Part shown: in pieces, positions 1 through 12,893 of the stretch | Numbering within the stretch: position 1 is the first letter of the stretch | Layout: every line of letters begins with the position of its first letter | NCBI RefSeq assembly: GCF_000801105.2 | Contig: NC_079519.1 | Span: 26,325,288-26,389,287, forward strand | Source: Raphanus sativus | Lineage: Eukaryota; Streptophyta; Magnoliopsida; Brassicales; Brassicaceae | DNA length: 64,000 bases | Direction of reading: 5' to 3' | Position numbers and translations under genes: made by a program | The notes under the pieces: generated by a model | The model's database searches: none | What the model saw: the letters and a program-made list of their open reading frames with translations, nothing else | Told to the model about the DNA's origin: nothing

Positions 1-90
1 TTGTGTTTGTTGTAGTTGGGCTTTTGCCTTTTGAGTGTTTCCCTTTAATAAAAATTTTAGACGGAAAAAAAAAAAAAAAAAAAAAAAAAA
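1..90 (+). mobile_element. 3' end of a LINE (non-LTR retrotransposon) with poly-A tail
   Basis: The first 63 bases are a T/G-rich 3' untranslated stretch ending in GACGG, followed by about 27 A residues. The same GACGG-A(n) ending closes the LINE insertion at 55855-56034, where target duplications prove retroposition. The body of the element lies outside the window. This is an inference from the tail alone; the element's subfamily cannot be read. Confidence 0.6.
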
Positions 91-721
91 CTCTATGTGA
101 AACGTCATATTCACATTATTACAAATATCATTTTTGTTACCAGTGACTTTTCTAATACCATAAATGTGACTTGAAAGCTAATCTTATGTATATAAAGCTT
201 AGTAAAAAAATATAAGTTGACCAATTATATGACTACATGTGGTCTAGTTTTAAGTTTCAAACCATATAATAAGAGAAATTTTATTTATTATTTTTCTTAA
301 GATGTTAGACATAAGGTTAAAATACATGTTATAACAATGGAAATTGCTAGTTAAATTTAATAATTAAAATAAAATCAGTTTTAATAAATAATGTATTCAT
401 GTGTTACAAAAATCATGAGCACACAAGATATTTCAATTTTTTGTTAATTTTAGTGAAAAGAAATAAATTATAAAACGAAAGATATAGTGCTAGCAAGCAT
501 TTAATGGTAATGAGATGGTTGTTAATTTTATCTTTAACTATTTTATTTCCCACGTTAATAACACTGAATTGGGTTAAATTTACATTTAACCTTTTTAATA
601 AACACATCACTGTACGCAATTATTTCATTCTGTACTTATGTGACATATTTATTTTTAAATAATTTATTTGGAAAGATTGTTATATTTGTTTATGAATTAC
701 AACTTACAGCTTAAAAACACA
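91..721. other. AT-rich intergenic DNA, nothing recognised
   Basis: I see no coding region with plant-like exon signals here. Short open frames (for example 413-619 minus) are low-complexity and look accidental. Confidence 0.6.
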
Positions 722-3055
722 CTAGATTTTGACCCGCGCTTCGAAAGCGCGGGTATTATTTTTCACTTTTATGAAATATATTATTGTTTGTAATTATTAA
801 ATGTATTTATCTTAGTAATTTTTTTTATAATAAATTCGATACATAGAGTGTCTCTGATAAACTATGTGTTTCTCTCGTTTTGTTTTATTTCCTCTCTAAT
901 CAACATATTTATTTGGTTTGTTATTAAAATAAATGATTTTAGAACGCAACTATACAATACTTCTACATTGATATTTTGTTTAAAAAATATGACATATTTC
1001 TATATTAATTAAATATTTATATTGTAATTTAAATTTGTATACAAATAAATATATTTGTGTAGTTTGTTGTTAAAAGAAATGATTTTGAATCCAAATGTAC
1101 AGTACATTTATATTGATTTTTTTTAATTCATATAATTTTTAAATATATTTCAACTGAACCAACTAATATTTTATTAAATTGCCCCTGAAATATATTTTTA
1201 TGCATCGATATTTATATATCATATTTAGTATTATATATTTTAGATGTATCATAATATAACTAACAATATTCAAAAGACCTGGACTGAATCATATTTTTGT
1301 TATAAATATCCGAACCCGTTTTAGATACTTTGGTTATTTAGATATTTTTGGGTAAATACATCAGAACCGAATTCATCCAGATCCAGAATGACCTAACTCA
1401 AAATTCACACATAATTTTATAATATTCAAGCGGGACTTGGTTTCGAAAAAAAAAACAATACCCGAGAGGAAAGCCAGTGGAGGAGGAAGACAGTGATGTT
1501 CGTATAAGTATAAGTTCCATATTTACAAATAAGTAAGTGCCGCTGATTTTTTGTAGGTGTATTTACTTATATATGTATCAAAGTTTCAGAGATTACTCTA
1601 TGTTAATGGACAAAGATTTGTACTTTTTAGTTTGTTTAGCAGTAGTAATTTTTTTTAATATTCAAAACATGTGGTAGTAGGAACGACCACAATCTGATCT
1701 GAAAGAAGTTACTCTCCCACGCTGAGCAAGAGAAAGTAAAATACAACTCATGGTTAGTAATTTTTAATACTTAATTGAGATGAAAACAATATAATACCAT
1801 GTGGATTTAGGAATAAGATTGAACCATTGCCTTACATAGTACTATATGGCTTTAGTACTGATTGAATAGTGATGCATAGCTAGATAGTGATGCATATCTG
1901 GGTTCAAAATTATAACGTTATAACACAAAGTAGAACACTAATAAAAAGTAACATAATCGAGTCTATAAGTATTCCTTAATAGAACTCAAGGAAAACACTT
2001 TAAAAATAAAATGACCATCTTCTAAACAGACTTCCTGAACTCCATGCTTGAAAAAACAATACCCCATCACTATCTCTTCCAGATTGTAAAGACATACCCC
2101 ATCACTATTTCTCTCCAAAATAGGATATAGTTGACAGTTTATCAGCAACACTGGTTGAACCTGCATGTACCAAAAATAGTTGCAATGGTCAAAAAGAAAT
2201 TCTATCTACGACAACAGAAAACAGAATTTAACAGAAACGTGGATCATAAGATGTTTACCTTTAGAATACCTTATCACTAATACTCATCCATATTATTAAA
2301 AACCTCTTTGACAAAATCATTAGTAGTTTTCTTTGAGGTTTATCATCTTTGTAGACAATCAATATTTTCAAAAAAAGAAGTTTCACACGAACTTGTTTGT
2401 CTTCTTGCGCTAATCATGTTTTTTTTTGAGCTGTAAATTAGGTATCTCCTAGAGTCGCTATATATAGAGAGGTGGATAAGCTAGGTTATAAGGAGTCATT
2501 GCGTGCCAAGTTTATTCCCCGGATATTCTCAACTTTAAATTTTCATGGGATATCATATATTTTAAAAATATTATGGATTGTATTTGAAAGATTGTTATAT
2601 TTGTTTGCGTTAATTTAGATAACCAATTATGGAATGTCTGACAACTTTTAAGGAGATTGGGAAGCAATATAAGAGAGTTTGGAGATATATACCTTGCATA
2701 AATAAAAGACGTGGGAATGAAGTTTAGTTTAGAAAATTAAGGTAATAATATATTGTAAAGATTGCAAACCAAGAATATAGCCAATTCCGTCTACCTATTT
2801 ATTCTAAAGTCTCTCTATTGTTAAGATATTTTCACAAATAAAGTAATATTCTGTTACCTTAATTATTTGGTTAACTGAACCCATATGATTAGCAGGAAAA
2901 CGGGGTAACTGAACCTATAATTAATGTTGAAAAGTATAGATTTCGATTTTGGTTAAGTAGACCATTATTAACCTTGTATCCAAACAGTTTTCTTTAAATC
3001 TCCTATTCTAGTTTCCAAACACTACGATTTTGTACTTCAACTTTAATAATATAGA
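722..3055 (-). mobile_element. Non-autonomous Helitron (2.3 kb)
   Basis: Read on the minus strand, the right-hand end begins with TCTATATTATTAAAGTTGAA at 3055, a 5' terminus typical of Brassicaceae Helitrons. The left-hand end has a perfect hairpin (arms 732-741 and 745-754, 3-base loop, GC-rich ACCCGCGCTT) followed after a short spacer by CTAG at 725-722. The flanking bases are A before the 5' end and T after the 3' end, the AT target that Helitrons use. No Rep/helicase ORF is present, so the element must move in trans. The interior is AT-rich, with only chance ORFs such as 1963-2166. Confidence 0.8.
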
Positions 3056-3712
3056 TGTATGTCTCTATTCATTTCCAATATTCATTCTTTTTCTAAGGAC
3101 CTACTAAGAAAGTTATAAACCTATAAACTTTTTTTTTAAATTACATTTTTATTTCATCATAGAACATATGATGGTAGAACATCAGCTTTTAGAACAAGAA
3201 AAAAGAAGAAGATAGGACATCAGGTGCCAAAGTGTCAGGTCAAGGTGGTTTAACTTAGACCACTACTATCCTACATTACCTTCCACATTTTAAGTCGGTG
3301 ACTGAACCCAAAAATGAAGAGAAAAAAAAAGAAAAAGTTGTGATAACTCGCAAGCAAATTGCAAGTTTAAATGTGCTAATCGACCTAAAAAGGATATCAC
3401 GTGTCACCGCAAGGACTATTGTCCTATTGTCGGGTTAACAGTTGGACTGTCGTGTTAAATCAAGACATCGTGCTTTAACGGGTCACCCGCCAGAACCTGA
3501 ACTCATTTATCATTATACTCGTTTAGTTACGCAAAATCGGCCTATTAAGAGAAGTAACTGAACTAAATCAACACTCAACAGGAATGAACTCGAACCTTTA
3601 TCTCAACTATTATGTCTTTAAAACAGTCAAAAAAATCTAAGGAGTCCAAAAGTAAAAACAAAATTACTATTTGTTGATATTTTCTTTCATTCAAGAGCGT
3701 GAATGAGCCAGA
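3056..3712. other. Intergenic DNA, nothing recognised
   Basis: AT-rich sequence between the Helitron and the next element. No gene, RNA or repeat could be supported. Confidence 0.55.
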
Positions 3713-3721
3713 AATTAAGTT

Positions 3722-4191
3722 GAGAAATTACCAAAAATATAATTTTCATAGTACCACTTTTCATGTTTACACTAACTACTTTTACCACTACTTTTAATGA
3801 CGGGTTTAGATTTGAACGTTTAGGATTTAGGGTTTAGATTTTATGTTTTAGGGTTTAGATTTGATGTTTTAGGGTTTAGGGTATAAAGTTTAGGGGTTTA
3901 GAGTTGAGGATTTAGGGTTTATAGTTGAGGTTTCAGGGTTTAGGGTTTAGAATATTGAATTTAGGGTATATAGTTTAGGGTTTAGGGTTTAGAGTTGAAG
4001 ATTTAGGGTTTAGGGTTTAGAATTGGGGGTTTAGGATTTAGAATTTTGGATTAAAATTTTGAAAGGCATATAAAAACAAAAATATAAGAGTGTTTAACAT
4101 TTTAATAAATAAGGTATTTTTGAAAATGTGTACTTAATGGTGGTAAAGATGAATAATGGTACCTTCAAAATGGTATTTTTGAAAATTCCCC
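3722..4191. mobile_element. Small MULE-like element carrying telomere-like repeats
   Basis: A 470-bp block is flanked by a perfect 9-bp direct repeat, AATTAAGTT (3713-3721 and 4192-4200), the target duplication size of Mutator-like elements. Its ends are imperfect inverted repeats: the left begins GAGAAATTACCAAAAATA and the right, reverse-complemented, begins GGGGAATTTTCAAAAATACC. The core, about 3825-4045, is degenerate TTTAGGG. A fragment matching its right end also sits in an intron of the second decarboxylase gene (39964-40034). It is non-autonomous with no ORF. Confidence 0.7.
3825..4045 (+). repeat. Degenerate interstitial telomere-like (TTTAGGG) array
   Basis: Many copies of TTTAGGG and close variants (TTTAGAT, TTTAGGA, TATAGTT), uneven in spacing. 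It lies wholly inside the element at 3722-4191, so it is transposon cargo and not evidence of a chromosome end or fusion. Confidence 0.8.
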
Positions 4192-4766
4192 AATTAAGTT
4201 AACAAGCATACCAAATGCCAAAAAAATTATATTCAAAAGGACCTAACTTGACACTTTATAAACTAAAATAGAGACTGCATGATTAGAATTAGGTAACTAC
4301 TAACCTCACTAGAATAAAAATGAAGAAGCTTTTGCAGCCTTGCAAAACATACTCTACATATTTTTTTGGGTTAAAATATTATAAAAGCTTAAACCATCAA
4401 TAATACTAATACAAAATCAGGCAACACTAGCTTCATTAACCAAAAAATTTAACTTCTTTTTTCTGGTGAGGAAAAGATACAGACGTCAGTCAACTAAAAA
4501 CCCTTCCCTCCCTTCCTCTGCTGTTGGTTTTGCATCCTCGCTAAAACAAACAATTAAATCTATCTGCTGAAAATCTGGAAAACAAAACCAAATATAACTA
4601 ACACTATATTTGTTCGGTCTTCACTTGGTTAGAGATAGTATCATAGTAATAATACGTCTTAATTGTAATACGAGCTAACAATTATGATTTCACTATCTAA
4701 ACCCACCCCTACAAATTCTACAATACACATACGGAAAGCTAGCTTCCTAACGAAGATAGTATTGTT

Positions 4767-6071
4767 TCAATCATTCAGGAAGGTTTCGAAATCGAATGTC
4801 ACGTTGTCTTGAGCTACCAGGCTGGCTTGGTTACAACTGTCCATAAGCCAGCTCTCAACTTCCGACAGCTTGGTCTGCAAGACGTTTTGGTTAGTTCCCT
4901 GTCGCTGCTGAACTGTCGAACCCCACTCAGGTAAAGTAAACAGATCTGCATTGCTCTCAGACCCGGTCATCGCTGCACAACAATAATCAGTAACGTTGAG
5001 ATGACAATTTTGTTGTTGTTGTTGTTGTTGAGCGTACATTTCTGGGTTTATTGTTGGTGCCACTACAAAAGTGTTACTATGGTGGGTGGATCGTGAAACT
5101 TTAGCATTGGTATAGAGACCCACCTTGACGCTGTTACCATAAGACCGAGTTCCTGAAGAGGCCACTCGAGACCTCCTTAAGTTATCCATATAAGTACTTG
5201 TATCCTTTTGGATGGTAACACTGCTGCTCAATGATCTACTCCTGCCTCTGACGTTTGAGAGATTAGCAACACGGGTGGATGATGATGATGAGCAAGCCCG
5301 GATCTCAATCTTATTATTCCTTGGCGACGGGTTTTGGGACAAGCGGATGATACTCTGAGGCGGAGACACTGTAGCATGGGCAGCTGGTACTAGGGTGGGC
5401 ATATTCCCTCCAGTCCTGAAGTATTCGCGTTGCTTCATCCATGTCTTGTCTTTATCATTAGCATGACAATGATCTACGCCGGAGAGAGCGAGGCACCAGT
5501 ATGGACAAGGAGCAGGGATGTCACACACGTAACAGTGACACTTCAAAGCGAAGCATAAAAAATAGAACAAAAAATAGGGATTTAGACAAGGAAAATAATC
5601 GATTAAGGCATTAGGGGAAAAAGCTTATAGAAGATGGGTTACTTTACCAGGTCGCAGTAACTCTCATGTGATGTTGAGTTGAAGGAGTACTTAGCACACG
5701 AATGTCTAGGGTGAGGGAAATCTCTACATGCTATCTACAATAACAAACGAAGATTTTTTTGGATTTTAAAATGAAGGCATTTTTTATTAAACAAAGACTT
5801 TGGCTTTTGATGAAAATTGAGGTGGATTCGAACTCAATACCTCACCCTTTTGCCCCACTACAAGCACCTCGTCATCATCATCATCAGCTTCAGCTTCAAC
5901 TGCAGCACTAGTCTTGTCGGGATCACAGTCCAAAAGGACACAATCGTCGTCGTCGTCCTCGACTACATCGGTGCTGTTGGATTTGTCCTTGTTTAGCCAG
6001 TTCAAGTAGTCTCTGTCGATGTCCTCCTCGTCTGAACTAACATCCACAACTACATGATTCTCCGAACCCAT
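4767..6071 (-). CDS. RIN13: RPM1-interacting protein 13-like nuclear/defence protein
   Basis: Three exons on the minus strand: 6071-5841, 5734-5648 and 5540-4767, all with GT-AG borders in phase 0, giving 363 aa. The N-terminus is acidic (VDVSSDEED, then DDDDDCVLLDCDPD and DDDDDEVLVVG). The central signature runs through RDFPHPRHSCAKYSF and CHCYVCDIPAPCPYW, a Cys/His-rich block that looks metal-binding. The C-terminal half is Ser/Arg-rich with a run of seven Gln. I recall this layout from the plant family named after RIN13, which binds the RPM1 resistance protein in Arabidopsis. The family name is from memory, and synteny with the DENN and decarboxylase genes supports it. The frame stays open upstream to an ATG at 6227, so a longer N-terminus (52 more residues) is possible. 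I chose 6071 because it directly precedes the conserved acidic start. Confidence 0.8.
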
Positions 6072-8049
6072 AAGAAGACCAGATTTCAGAAATTTGGCAG
6101 AACAAGTAAATAAAAGGGCTTCAGTTTCTTCAGATGACCCCAGATGACTCTTAAAAATGGAAACTTGGAGCAAATTAGGGTTTGGAGAAGAGGCCGAAAT
6201 TGAGTGAGGTAACCGCGCCCTCCTCAATCTCTCTCTTCAGTTCAGACGACGAAAGGTGAATAAAGCATGAACATCTTTCTTTTCTTTAATTGGGCCAGGC
6301 CCATCACCTTTTGTTTAACTTCGGGCAAACACAGCCCAAATAATGCATACGTACGATATCGTAACACATTTGAGGACTCTCAGTCTTTTTTTTTTTTCAT
6401 TATAACGCGAGTCATTCGCTTACAGAACGTGGTAGTATTTCATGATATTTTCTTTGTTCAAGTCAAAGGGATCTTCTTAAGATTCAAATCCAACGGCTGA
6501 AATCGAGTGGGACAATAGTGAGACATATCGTCAACCGTTAGGTTCGGTAAAGCGCCATTGCACGTTCAAAGTCAATCCAACTTTCAATATTTATAAGCTA
6601 CCACCTTCAACTTTTAGTTTTTCACTAATTGTTGACCAAATTTTAATTATTTCAATTTTGTCCAACACTAATACATCAAAAGCTTTTTCCATTGTGAATA
6701 GGTCTGTCTAAAGACATACAATATATATTAGTTATGGATGAGTAAATAGTGACATTCGGTTTGATACCTTTTCAAATGACTGTATAAGGTTTTTCTAATT
6801 AAAAAAATATAACCATTTTTTCTTAAATGTCTTTTGCTGCCTAAGAGTACTTGCTCGGGTAGATATTTGAATAATTTTAATAGGTGGCAAATTTTGGGAG
6901 AAACACAGTTCATATCTGACACGAAATGAGAGTGTTTATGAGAAACACAATTTTGTAGTGTTTAGATGTTATTCCATCTAATATATTTTTTATGAGAAAT
7001 CTATCTTTGATTGTTTCTATCTCTAAAAACTCTTCTAACTTCTCTTTCGTGTCATCTTAGATATGAATTGAATTTTTGGCTGATGGTTTCTCTGCTCCTC
7101 AAATCACTGTAGGTCAGGTTTGTTTATAGTCTGAATGTCTTTTGATTAAGTTTTAAGTTTATCTAATTGTAGTTCTAGATCAAGATTTTACATTTATGGG
7201 TTTCGTAGATGAACTTGTCGGTGTTGACTTTCTTAAAGGCGTTTTTACGGATTTGATTATGTCTTTTTTATTTGGCTCTGTTTCAGCTTCTTGAGTATGT
7301 TTTATTTGCATGTGCATTGAGTTTGCCTCTTATAATAGATTTACCATAGTAGAAAAGATTACTTACCTTGTTCTCTCTTGCAACGGGTAATATCTGAAGT
7401 AGTGTTCGTCGTTCTATTCCGGTTTAAAATTCTTTGGTTCATTTTCAAGGATTTGGAGAGTTTTCGTTCTCTACACACCTAGCGTGGAGGTTTGATTGTC
7501 AAAAAGTTATGTTTTCATTAGCATATGGGGTTGTGTTCTATGTTTTTTCTTGGCTTGTCAAGTTGTCGTAAGAGTAATATATTGGGAAGTAGATTATCGT
7601 CAAATAATACTCGTTCTCTGGTGTGTGTTTATCTTCTCGATCTTCTTTGAGTATCTCTGTTTGCTTGGATGTTTTGTTATATGATTTAGTTTCTAAGATT
7701 GGATTTATTTTAATTTCTATATATTATATTTTGCTTTAGCTTCCCGAGATTCTATTCAAATCTGCCGGTTTCCATAGTAAGTTGTTGTTTACTACTATTT
7801 GCTAGCTTAGTTTTACTCTCTATATAATATCTGTTTTTTCATCAATAGAATGTTTCAGATCAAATTTGTTTTATGAAAATATATTTTAGCAGGGTTATTT
7901 GAAGAAAGTGTTACATTTTGCCATACCAATATATATGTTCATTTCTTGCAATTTTGTTCGCCGAGGGAGTGGTTTACCGTTTTCTTTTTCTTGCAATTTT
8001 GCTGTATACCTAATTAACTATTAATGTGGTGGATTTATCATATTGTAAT
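6072..8049. other. Intergenic DNA between the RIN13-like gene and segment A
   Basis: The first 150-200 bases hold the 5' leader and promoter of the RIN13-like gene. The rest is T-rich with no supportable gene. Open frames at 6267-6500, 6728-6922 and 7496-7684 have no recognisable domain and no counterpart elsewhere in the window. Confidence 0.5.
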
Positions 8050-8456
8050 CATATATAGCCTATGTATTTAAATATATTGTGTCAGTTACTTATGAAATAT
8101 TAAAATACTTAATTTGATAATAAATATATAACCTTAATTTATTTATATTTTCCAAATTATAATATCAAATCATTTAAAATTATTATAAATGAATAAATAT
8201 ATTCTTTTAATCTGAATCGTATACTTTTTAGTCATAAATATTATAAAGTTTTCATATATATATTTGGATATATGCTTCATTCCAACACATATCTGATTTC
8301 TATATTTTTAAAAATCTCAATTCTACGATTTTCATACGATTTATGTACCAGTTTTCAATTTCATATGTAACATAAGTTGTAAGTATAGAAAACAAGTCTA
8401 TTTACTTGTCTAAAAGTAACAAGTCAAATTTTACATAGTGAATAATATTAATATTT

Positions 8457-8511
8457 GGGAAAATTGTTTTTTTGGGCCAAAAAAACAGTAACTATGTCCC
8501 ATTAGTCTAAT
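8457..8511 (+). repeat. Left terminal inverted repeat of the MULE
   Basis: 55 bases starting GGGAAAATTG and containing the run GGGCCAAAAAAACAG. It matches the reverse complement of 18867-18921 with about two mismatches. The 9-bp target duplication TTAATATTT lies directly outside at 8448-8456. Confidence 0.92.
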
Positions 8512-8705
8512 CTTATATTGGTTATGTCCTATTAGACTAATTTTTTTCTAAATGGCAATACTGCCCCTAATTTCAATTAAAAATACGAAATAATAATGAA
8601 AAAAAAATATTAAGTAATAAATTATATTTTCAAACGAAAATGATTAAAAGAATATATTAAAATCCAAGAAAAAAACAAAAACGACGAAGACAATTTTGCA
8701 TCGGG

Positions 8706-8885
8706 ACCGATCGATCCCGTAATCACCCGATCGATCTGAATCAGTCGATCCCGATAAATGTCCAGAACAAAAAAAAATTGCGGACCATATTCTGATCGAG
8801 CGAAGCCCAGGTTAGCCGATCTGCTATAGCTCGATCGACAGTAGATCGATCGGTCATATATTGGAGACCGATCGATCCCGTGTCC
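8706..8885. promoter_or_regulatory. GATCGATC motif cluster 1 (upstream of the DUF1985-Ulp1 gene)
   Basis: Four exact GATCGATC octamers plus several partial forms (GTCGATCCC, CTCGATCGAC, TGATCGAG) lie within 180 bp, mostly as CCGATCGATCCC or close variants. The cluster lies about 290-470 bp before the 5' UTR donor of the gene at 9361. The octamer would occur by chance roughly once in 65 kb. Its role is unknown; see the findings. Confidence 0.75.
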
Positions 8886-9360
8886 ATGTTAGTCGAAAAA
8901 TGATTTTTTGGTTTTAGTCGGTTAAGTCCGGTTGGATTCCCACTTGATTTAAACCGAACAAGCACGAATCTACACTATTAAAACTCGATTTCTAATCTAT
9001 CAAACCTATTTTTCTCTGCTCCTTGGAGAACAAGGGGTAGAATATCATATTCCCAAGTTTATAAACCCTAACTCATTCAATTTCACTCTGATTTCGACGA
9101 TTCTTGAACCTAGCCGAGAAGATTTTGTGATCTCTTTCTGAATTTATCACTATTTCAGTCGATTTACAAAGGTATGAAATTCTATCACCAGTATTAGAAT
9201 TCGAAAATATATATATATATATAAAAGAGGCAATTTTTGAATTTGTTAAATTGTCTGTTAGGATGATGATTAACGAAGATTTCACACACAATCTATTATT
9301 TTAGTGATTCATATTAGTTATTGATAGCTATTATATTTTAATTATGTTTAATTTTCAGGT

Positions 9361-12300
9361 ATGGAGTTGGAATTGCCGAGTCGTCAATACGGTGAAGGCT
9401 TGGAACCTCAGGTTAAAAAGATTAATAACAGCTGCCGTTTGAAACTGCTCGAGTTGCTGAGAAAAAAAATGGAACCAGAATATGATGAAGTGATGAAAGA
9501 TCCCCTTTTCTCGCATATTATGAATATCGAGAAAAATAATCTGAAGTTTTCGGCGAGGCTAGTACACTCTTTCTTGTGTAAGGAGTTGATAACAAGCAAG
9601 AGACATGAGAAGTGGTTCACATTTGCTAAGAGACCTATGCGTTTCGGATTGCAAGAGTATCATGCTGTAACTGGTCTCAAAGTAATGGAAGAAAAGAAAA
9701 GTAGGTTGGTTAAATGGAAAGATGATGATGGTTTTTGGAGCAACCAGATAAAGACAAGAGGGAAAATCAACTTGCAGATCATAAAAACCCAGTATTTGGA
9801 AGAAAGCAGTACCTGGACTTGGGTTGATAGGGTGAGGCTGGTCTATCTTTGCGTTGTTATGGGTGTGGTAATGGGGAGAGATGAGAAGGTGAATTTCCCA
9901 CTTCTTTACATGAAGTTGGCAATGGATTTGGACAAGTTTCGGAACTACCCATGGGGTTTGTATTCGTTCAATTTTCTGTTGAAGCAGATTGATAAAACAA
10001 AGGCTAAATTGGAGAATAAGGAGGGGTACCTGATGGAAGGATTTTTGGTTGGTTTCCAGATTTGGATAATGGAAGCTATTCCTGCTTTAGGAGAGATTTG
10101 TGGTACAAAAGTCAGCGACAATTACACAGGTCCTTTGTGTGGTAATTGGAAAGGATGTGCAAAATGTTCTTATGAAGATATCATTGGTGTTGAGACTTTA
10201 TTTCCAGAGAATGTATGCTAATATATTTTTTTTAATAATAATGTTTTCATTGCCTTGTTCACTTTGTTAAAGATTTGATTATTTTGTAGGGAATTATGCA
10301 TTCACTCATAGAATTCCAAGGAGATGGAAAGGTCTTTTTGGCAACAGATTTTGTAAGAAAAGATGAGAAGAAAGATGAAAGAGTGGATCGCATCCTCGAT
10401 ATGATTGAAAAAAAACATGATTGGAGTAATCATGTTTGGAGAGTACAAAAAACTACAAGCTCCGAATTTGAGGAAGCTGATGAAGAGGAAGAGGAAGGAA
10501 ACGAAGAAGAGGAAGGAGAAGAAGGAGAGGAAGGAGAAGAACAAGTAGGTCATACTGAGATTGTTAAGAGTAGTGATATTTCAGGAAGAAACAAAAGAAA
10601 GTATGTGGATCGAGGAGCAGAGTCAAGGAAGAAGAAGGTCTTGTGTGAACTAGCTGCTTCATCGAAAGTCAACATTGATACAGATATGAAAAAGTTTTTG
10701 GAGGGTCTACTACAAGCTTCTTTTACTACTTTTGAGAAGAAAATCAGTAACCAGTTCTCGGATATAGTTGACAAGTTTCAGAAAGTGGTAACTGACAGAT
10801 TGACGAAAATTGAGACTGATATTACACAGCTCAAGACAGCTTCGGGTAGAACAGAGCAGTTTGAGACAGATGTAACTGGCAGATTGGTGAAGATTGAGAG
10901 TGAAGTTACACAGATGAGGACATCTTTACTGATTACTGAATTGGCGGGGAAGAGTGATCAACCAAGCGGTCCTAAAAAGATAAAAATCGACACTATATCT
11001 ACCATGAGCAAAAAAGACACAGCTCCATCCAAGAAAAAGGTAACCATTTTATAATATTCTACTCAAATGTTTATGTGAGTATTCTATTTTGAATTTGATG
11101 TGAGTATGTGTAATTTGTTTTTGGAACTTGATGTTTATAATATTCAACTCTCTAATATACTTTTATGTTTCTCAACAGGGTATGAATAAAAAAGAGTTAA
11201 AGACTGATGATTTGAATGTTAAGTTACCTAGTGGTAATTTGACTCAATCATCAGCTAGTGATCTTCATATGGATACAAACGAGTTATTCAAAAATTGCAT
11301 GAAGAAACTTTCACAAGACACATTTGTTAAAGATTTGGATACATCTAAGCCTACAATCGAAGATTCATTGGATTGGTTGGAACTTCCACCATCATTGAAG
11401 GTATCATCACCACGATTAGATGACCAAAAGATAGGGGTAGCAGGCAGCAAAGACCCAGATAATTGGTTGGTGTTTGTGCATCCAGATAAATTTGAGAAGA
11501 TGACAGAATGGCAAAATACACGAACGTAAGTAATTTCTTTGTATATATCATTTCGATGATGTTGTTAGTATTTGATAACTATAGTATTATATTTTGATTA
11601 CAGAGCTATACAGATTGGTCCTTCAATATTAGATGGAGAATTAGCCGGACGTGTTATGTCTGTAAGCACATGGCTTAAAAACTATGTAAGCATTCAACTG
11701 CTGATTTTTATTACAAGTTACCTTTTCTATAAAATCTTTATTTTACAGATTTGTCTTTGTTTTTGTAGGAGATCGATGCTTTAATGTACATATTCCGGGA
11801 ACGAACAACACTGCAACGATGGAAAGTGGATCGTGTTGCTTTCATGACATGCGTTTTCAGTGACCTCATTGCTAGTGATTACATTCATTTCTGTAAGGGT
11901 ATCAAGCAGTACAATATGAATCCTTTATTACTCGAATACGGTAAAGGTGAACTGCCTTCTCATGGAAGAACACGGAAGTTGTGGAATGTCGACGTAGATA
12001 GGATGTACGTACCTGTTTGGGTCAATGGCAACCATTGGATCGCTTTATGCATCAGTTTTGTGACTAGGAATATCCAGGTGTTTGATTGTGCGGGTAAAAA
12101 GAGAATCAAAGAAGTGGAAGCTTTCACGCATCTTATTCCTCGGATTGTTAAGGCTGTTCAGTCATTGACAGTACAGAAGCATCTCGTCGTCTCTCCGTAC
12201 ACTGTTTCCTATGTACCTATGAGTGGACTTAACCGACAAAAAAGTCATTGTGGTGTGTACACTATAAAACACATTGAATGCCACGCGCTTGGATTAGACA

Positions 12301-12458
12301 TAGCATTGGTGGATGATGATAACATATGGGGCTGTAGGATAAAGACTCTGTGTGATTTATGGGAAGCAGCTCATGATCCAGAGTTGATTGAAAGGATGTC
12401 AAAATATGAGCCTCTTAAGTGTACGCCTACTGAGGCTATTGAAATTGATCCTCTGTAA
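9361..12458 (+). CDS. MULE-encoded DUF1985 / Ulp1-like cysteine protease
   Basis: Five coding exons: 9361-10212, 10290-11039, 11179-11525, 11604-11685 and 11769-12458, giving 906 aa. A 5' UTR intron (9172-9358) ends two bases before the ATG. Residues about 55-105 match the DUF1985 pattern (lvHsfLckeLit, then WFtFakrPmRFgLqEyhavTGL). An acidic Glu-rich linker and an imperfect repeated segment (about 390-470) follow. The last exon is a C48/Ulp1-like peptidase: the His is in NGNHWIAL, the Asp in VFDCAG, and the Cys in KSHCGVY with a Gln four residues earlier. Ulp1 proteases remove SUMO-like modifiers. Arabidopsis Kaonashi MULEs carry similar genes whose substrates are unknown. All three recognisable catalytic residues are present, so activity is plausible. 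Confidence 0.88.
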
Positions 12459-12714
12459 CTTCAGATGTGAAGTTGGAACTTTGTTTTTTAAATTTCTTAG
12501 TTTTAATTTAGTATTTTCAGACTAGAAGAATAATTTGGAGTTAATTTGATTTATGTTTTAAGAAAATTTGCTTAAGTTTCATAATGATAATACTGTCTTT
12601 AATTCCAATTATAAATATATAATTTTAAATTAATTTCCTTCATGTTATAATTTTTAATTAAATTAATTAACAAAACATTTGTGAAACTAGAAATTTGATG
12701 TTTTTCCTCCTCAA
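12459..12714. other. 3' region of the Ulp1-like gene
   Basis: AT-rich spacer with likely polyadenylation signals. No further gene. Confidence 0.5.
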
Positions 12715-12717
12715 AGG

Positions 12718-12893
12718 GATCGATCGGTCTTAGTGAAACTGATCGATCTAGTCGGTCGATCCTGTTAAATATATACAAACTAACGATATTTTGCGGAATG
12801 GAAAATGATCGACCAACCACATTTTCGGTCGATCGGGGAAGATCGATCCCGATGTGGATCGATCGTTCGTTTGCGTAGATCGATCGATCCCGT
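12718..12893. promoter_or_regulatory. GATCGATC motif cluster 2 (upstream of the ATHILA-ORF1-like gene)
   Basis: Five separate GATCGATC sites, one extended to GATCGATCGATC, plus GTCGATC half-forms within about 175 bp. It sits in the same position relative to its downstream gene as cluster 1. It is followed by a leader homologous to that of the first gene (about 12895-13330 against 8886-9310). Confidence 0.75.

Noticed and set aside
3825..4045. Interstitial telomere array as evidence of a chromosome fusion
   Set aside because: It is enclosed by inverted ends and a 9-bp direct repeat, so transposon cargo explains it better.
8741..8965. Minus-strand ORF rich in DRSTVDRAIADR
   Set aside because: It is the translation of the GATCGATC cluster, not a protein gene. 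The same applies to 12599-12820 and 15312-15623.
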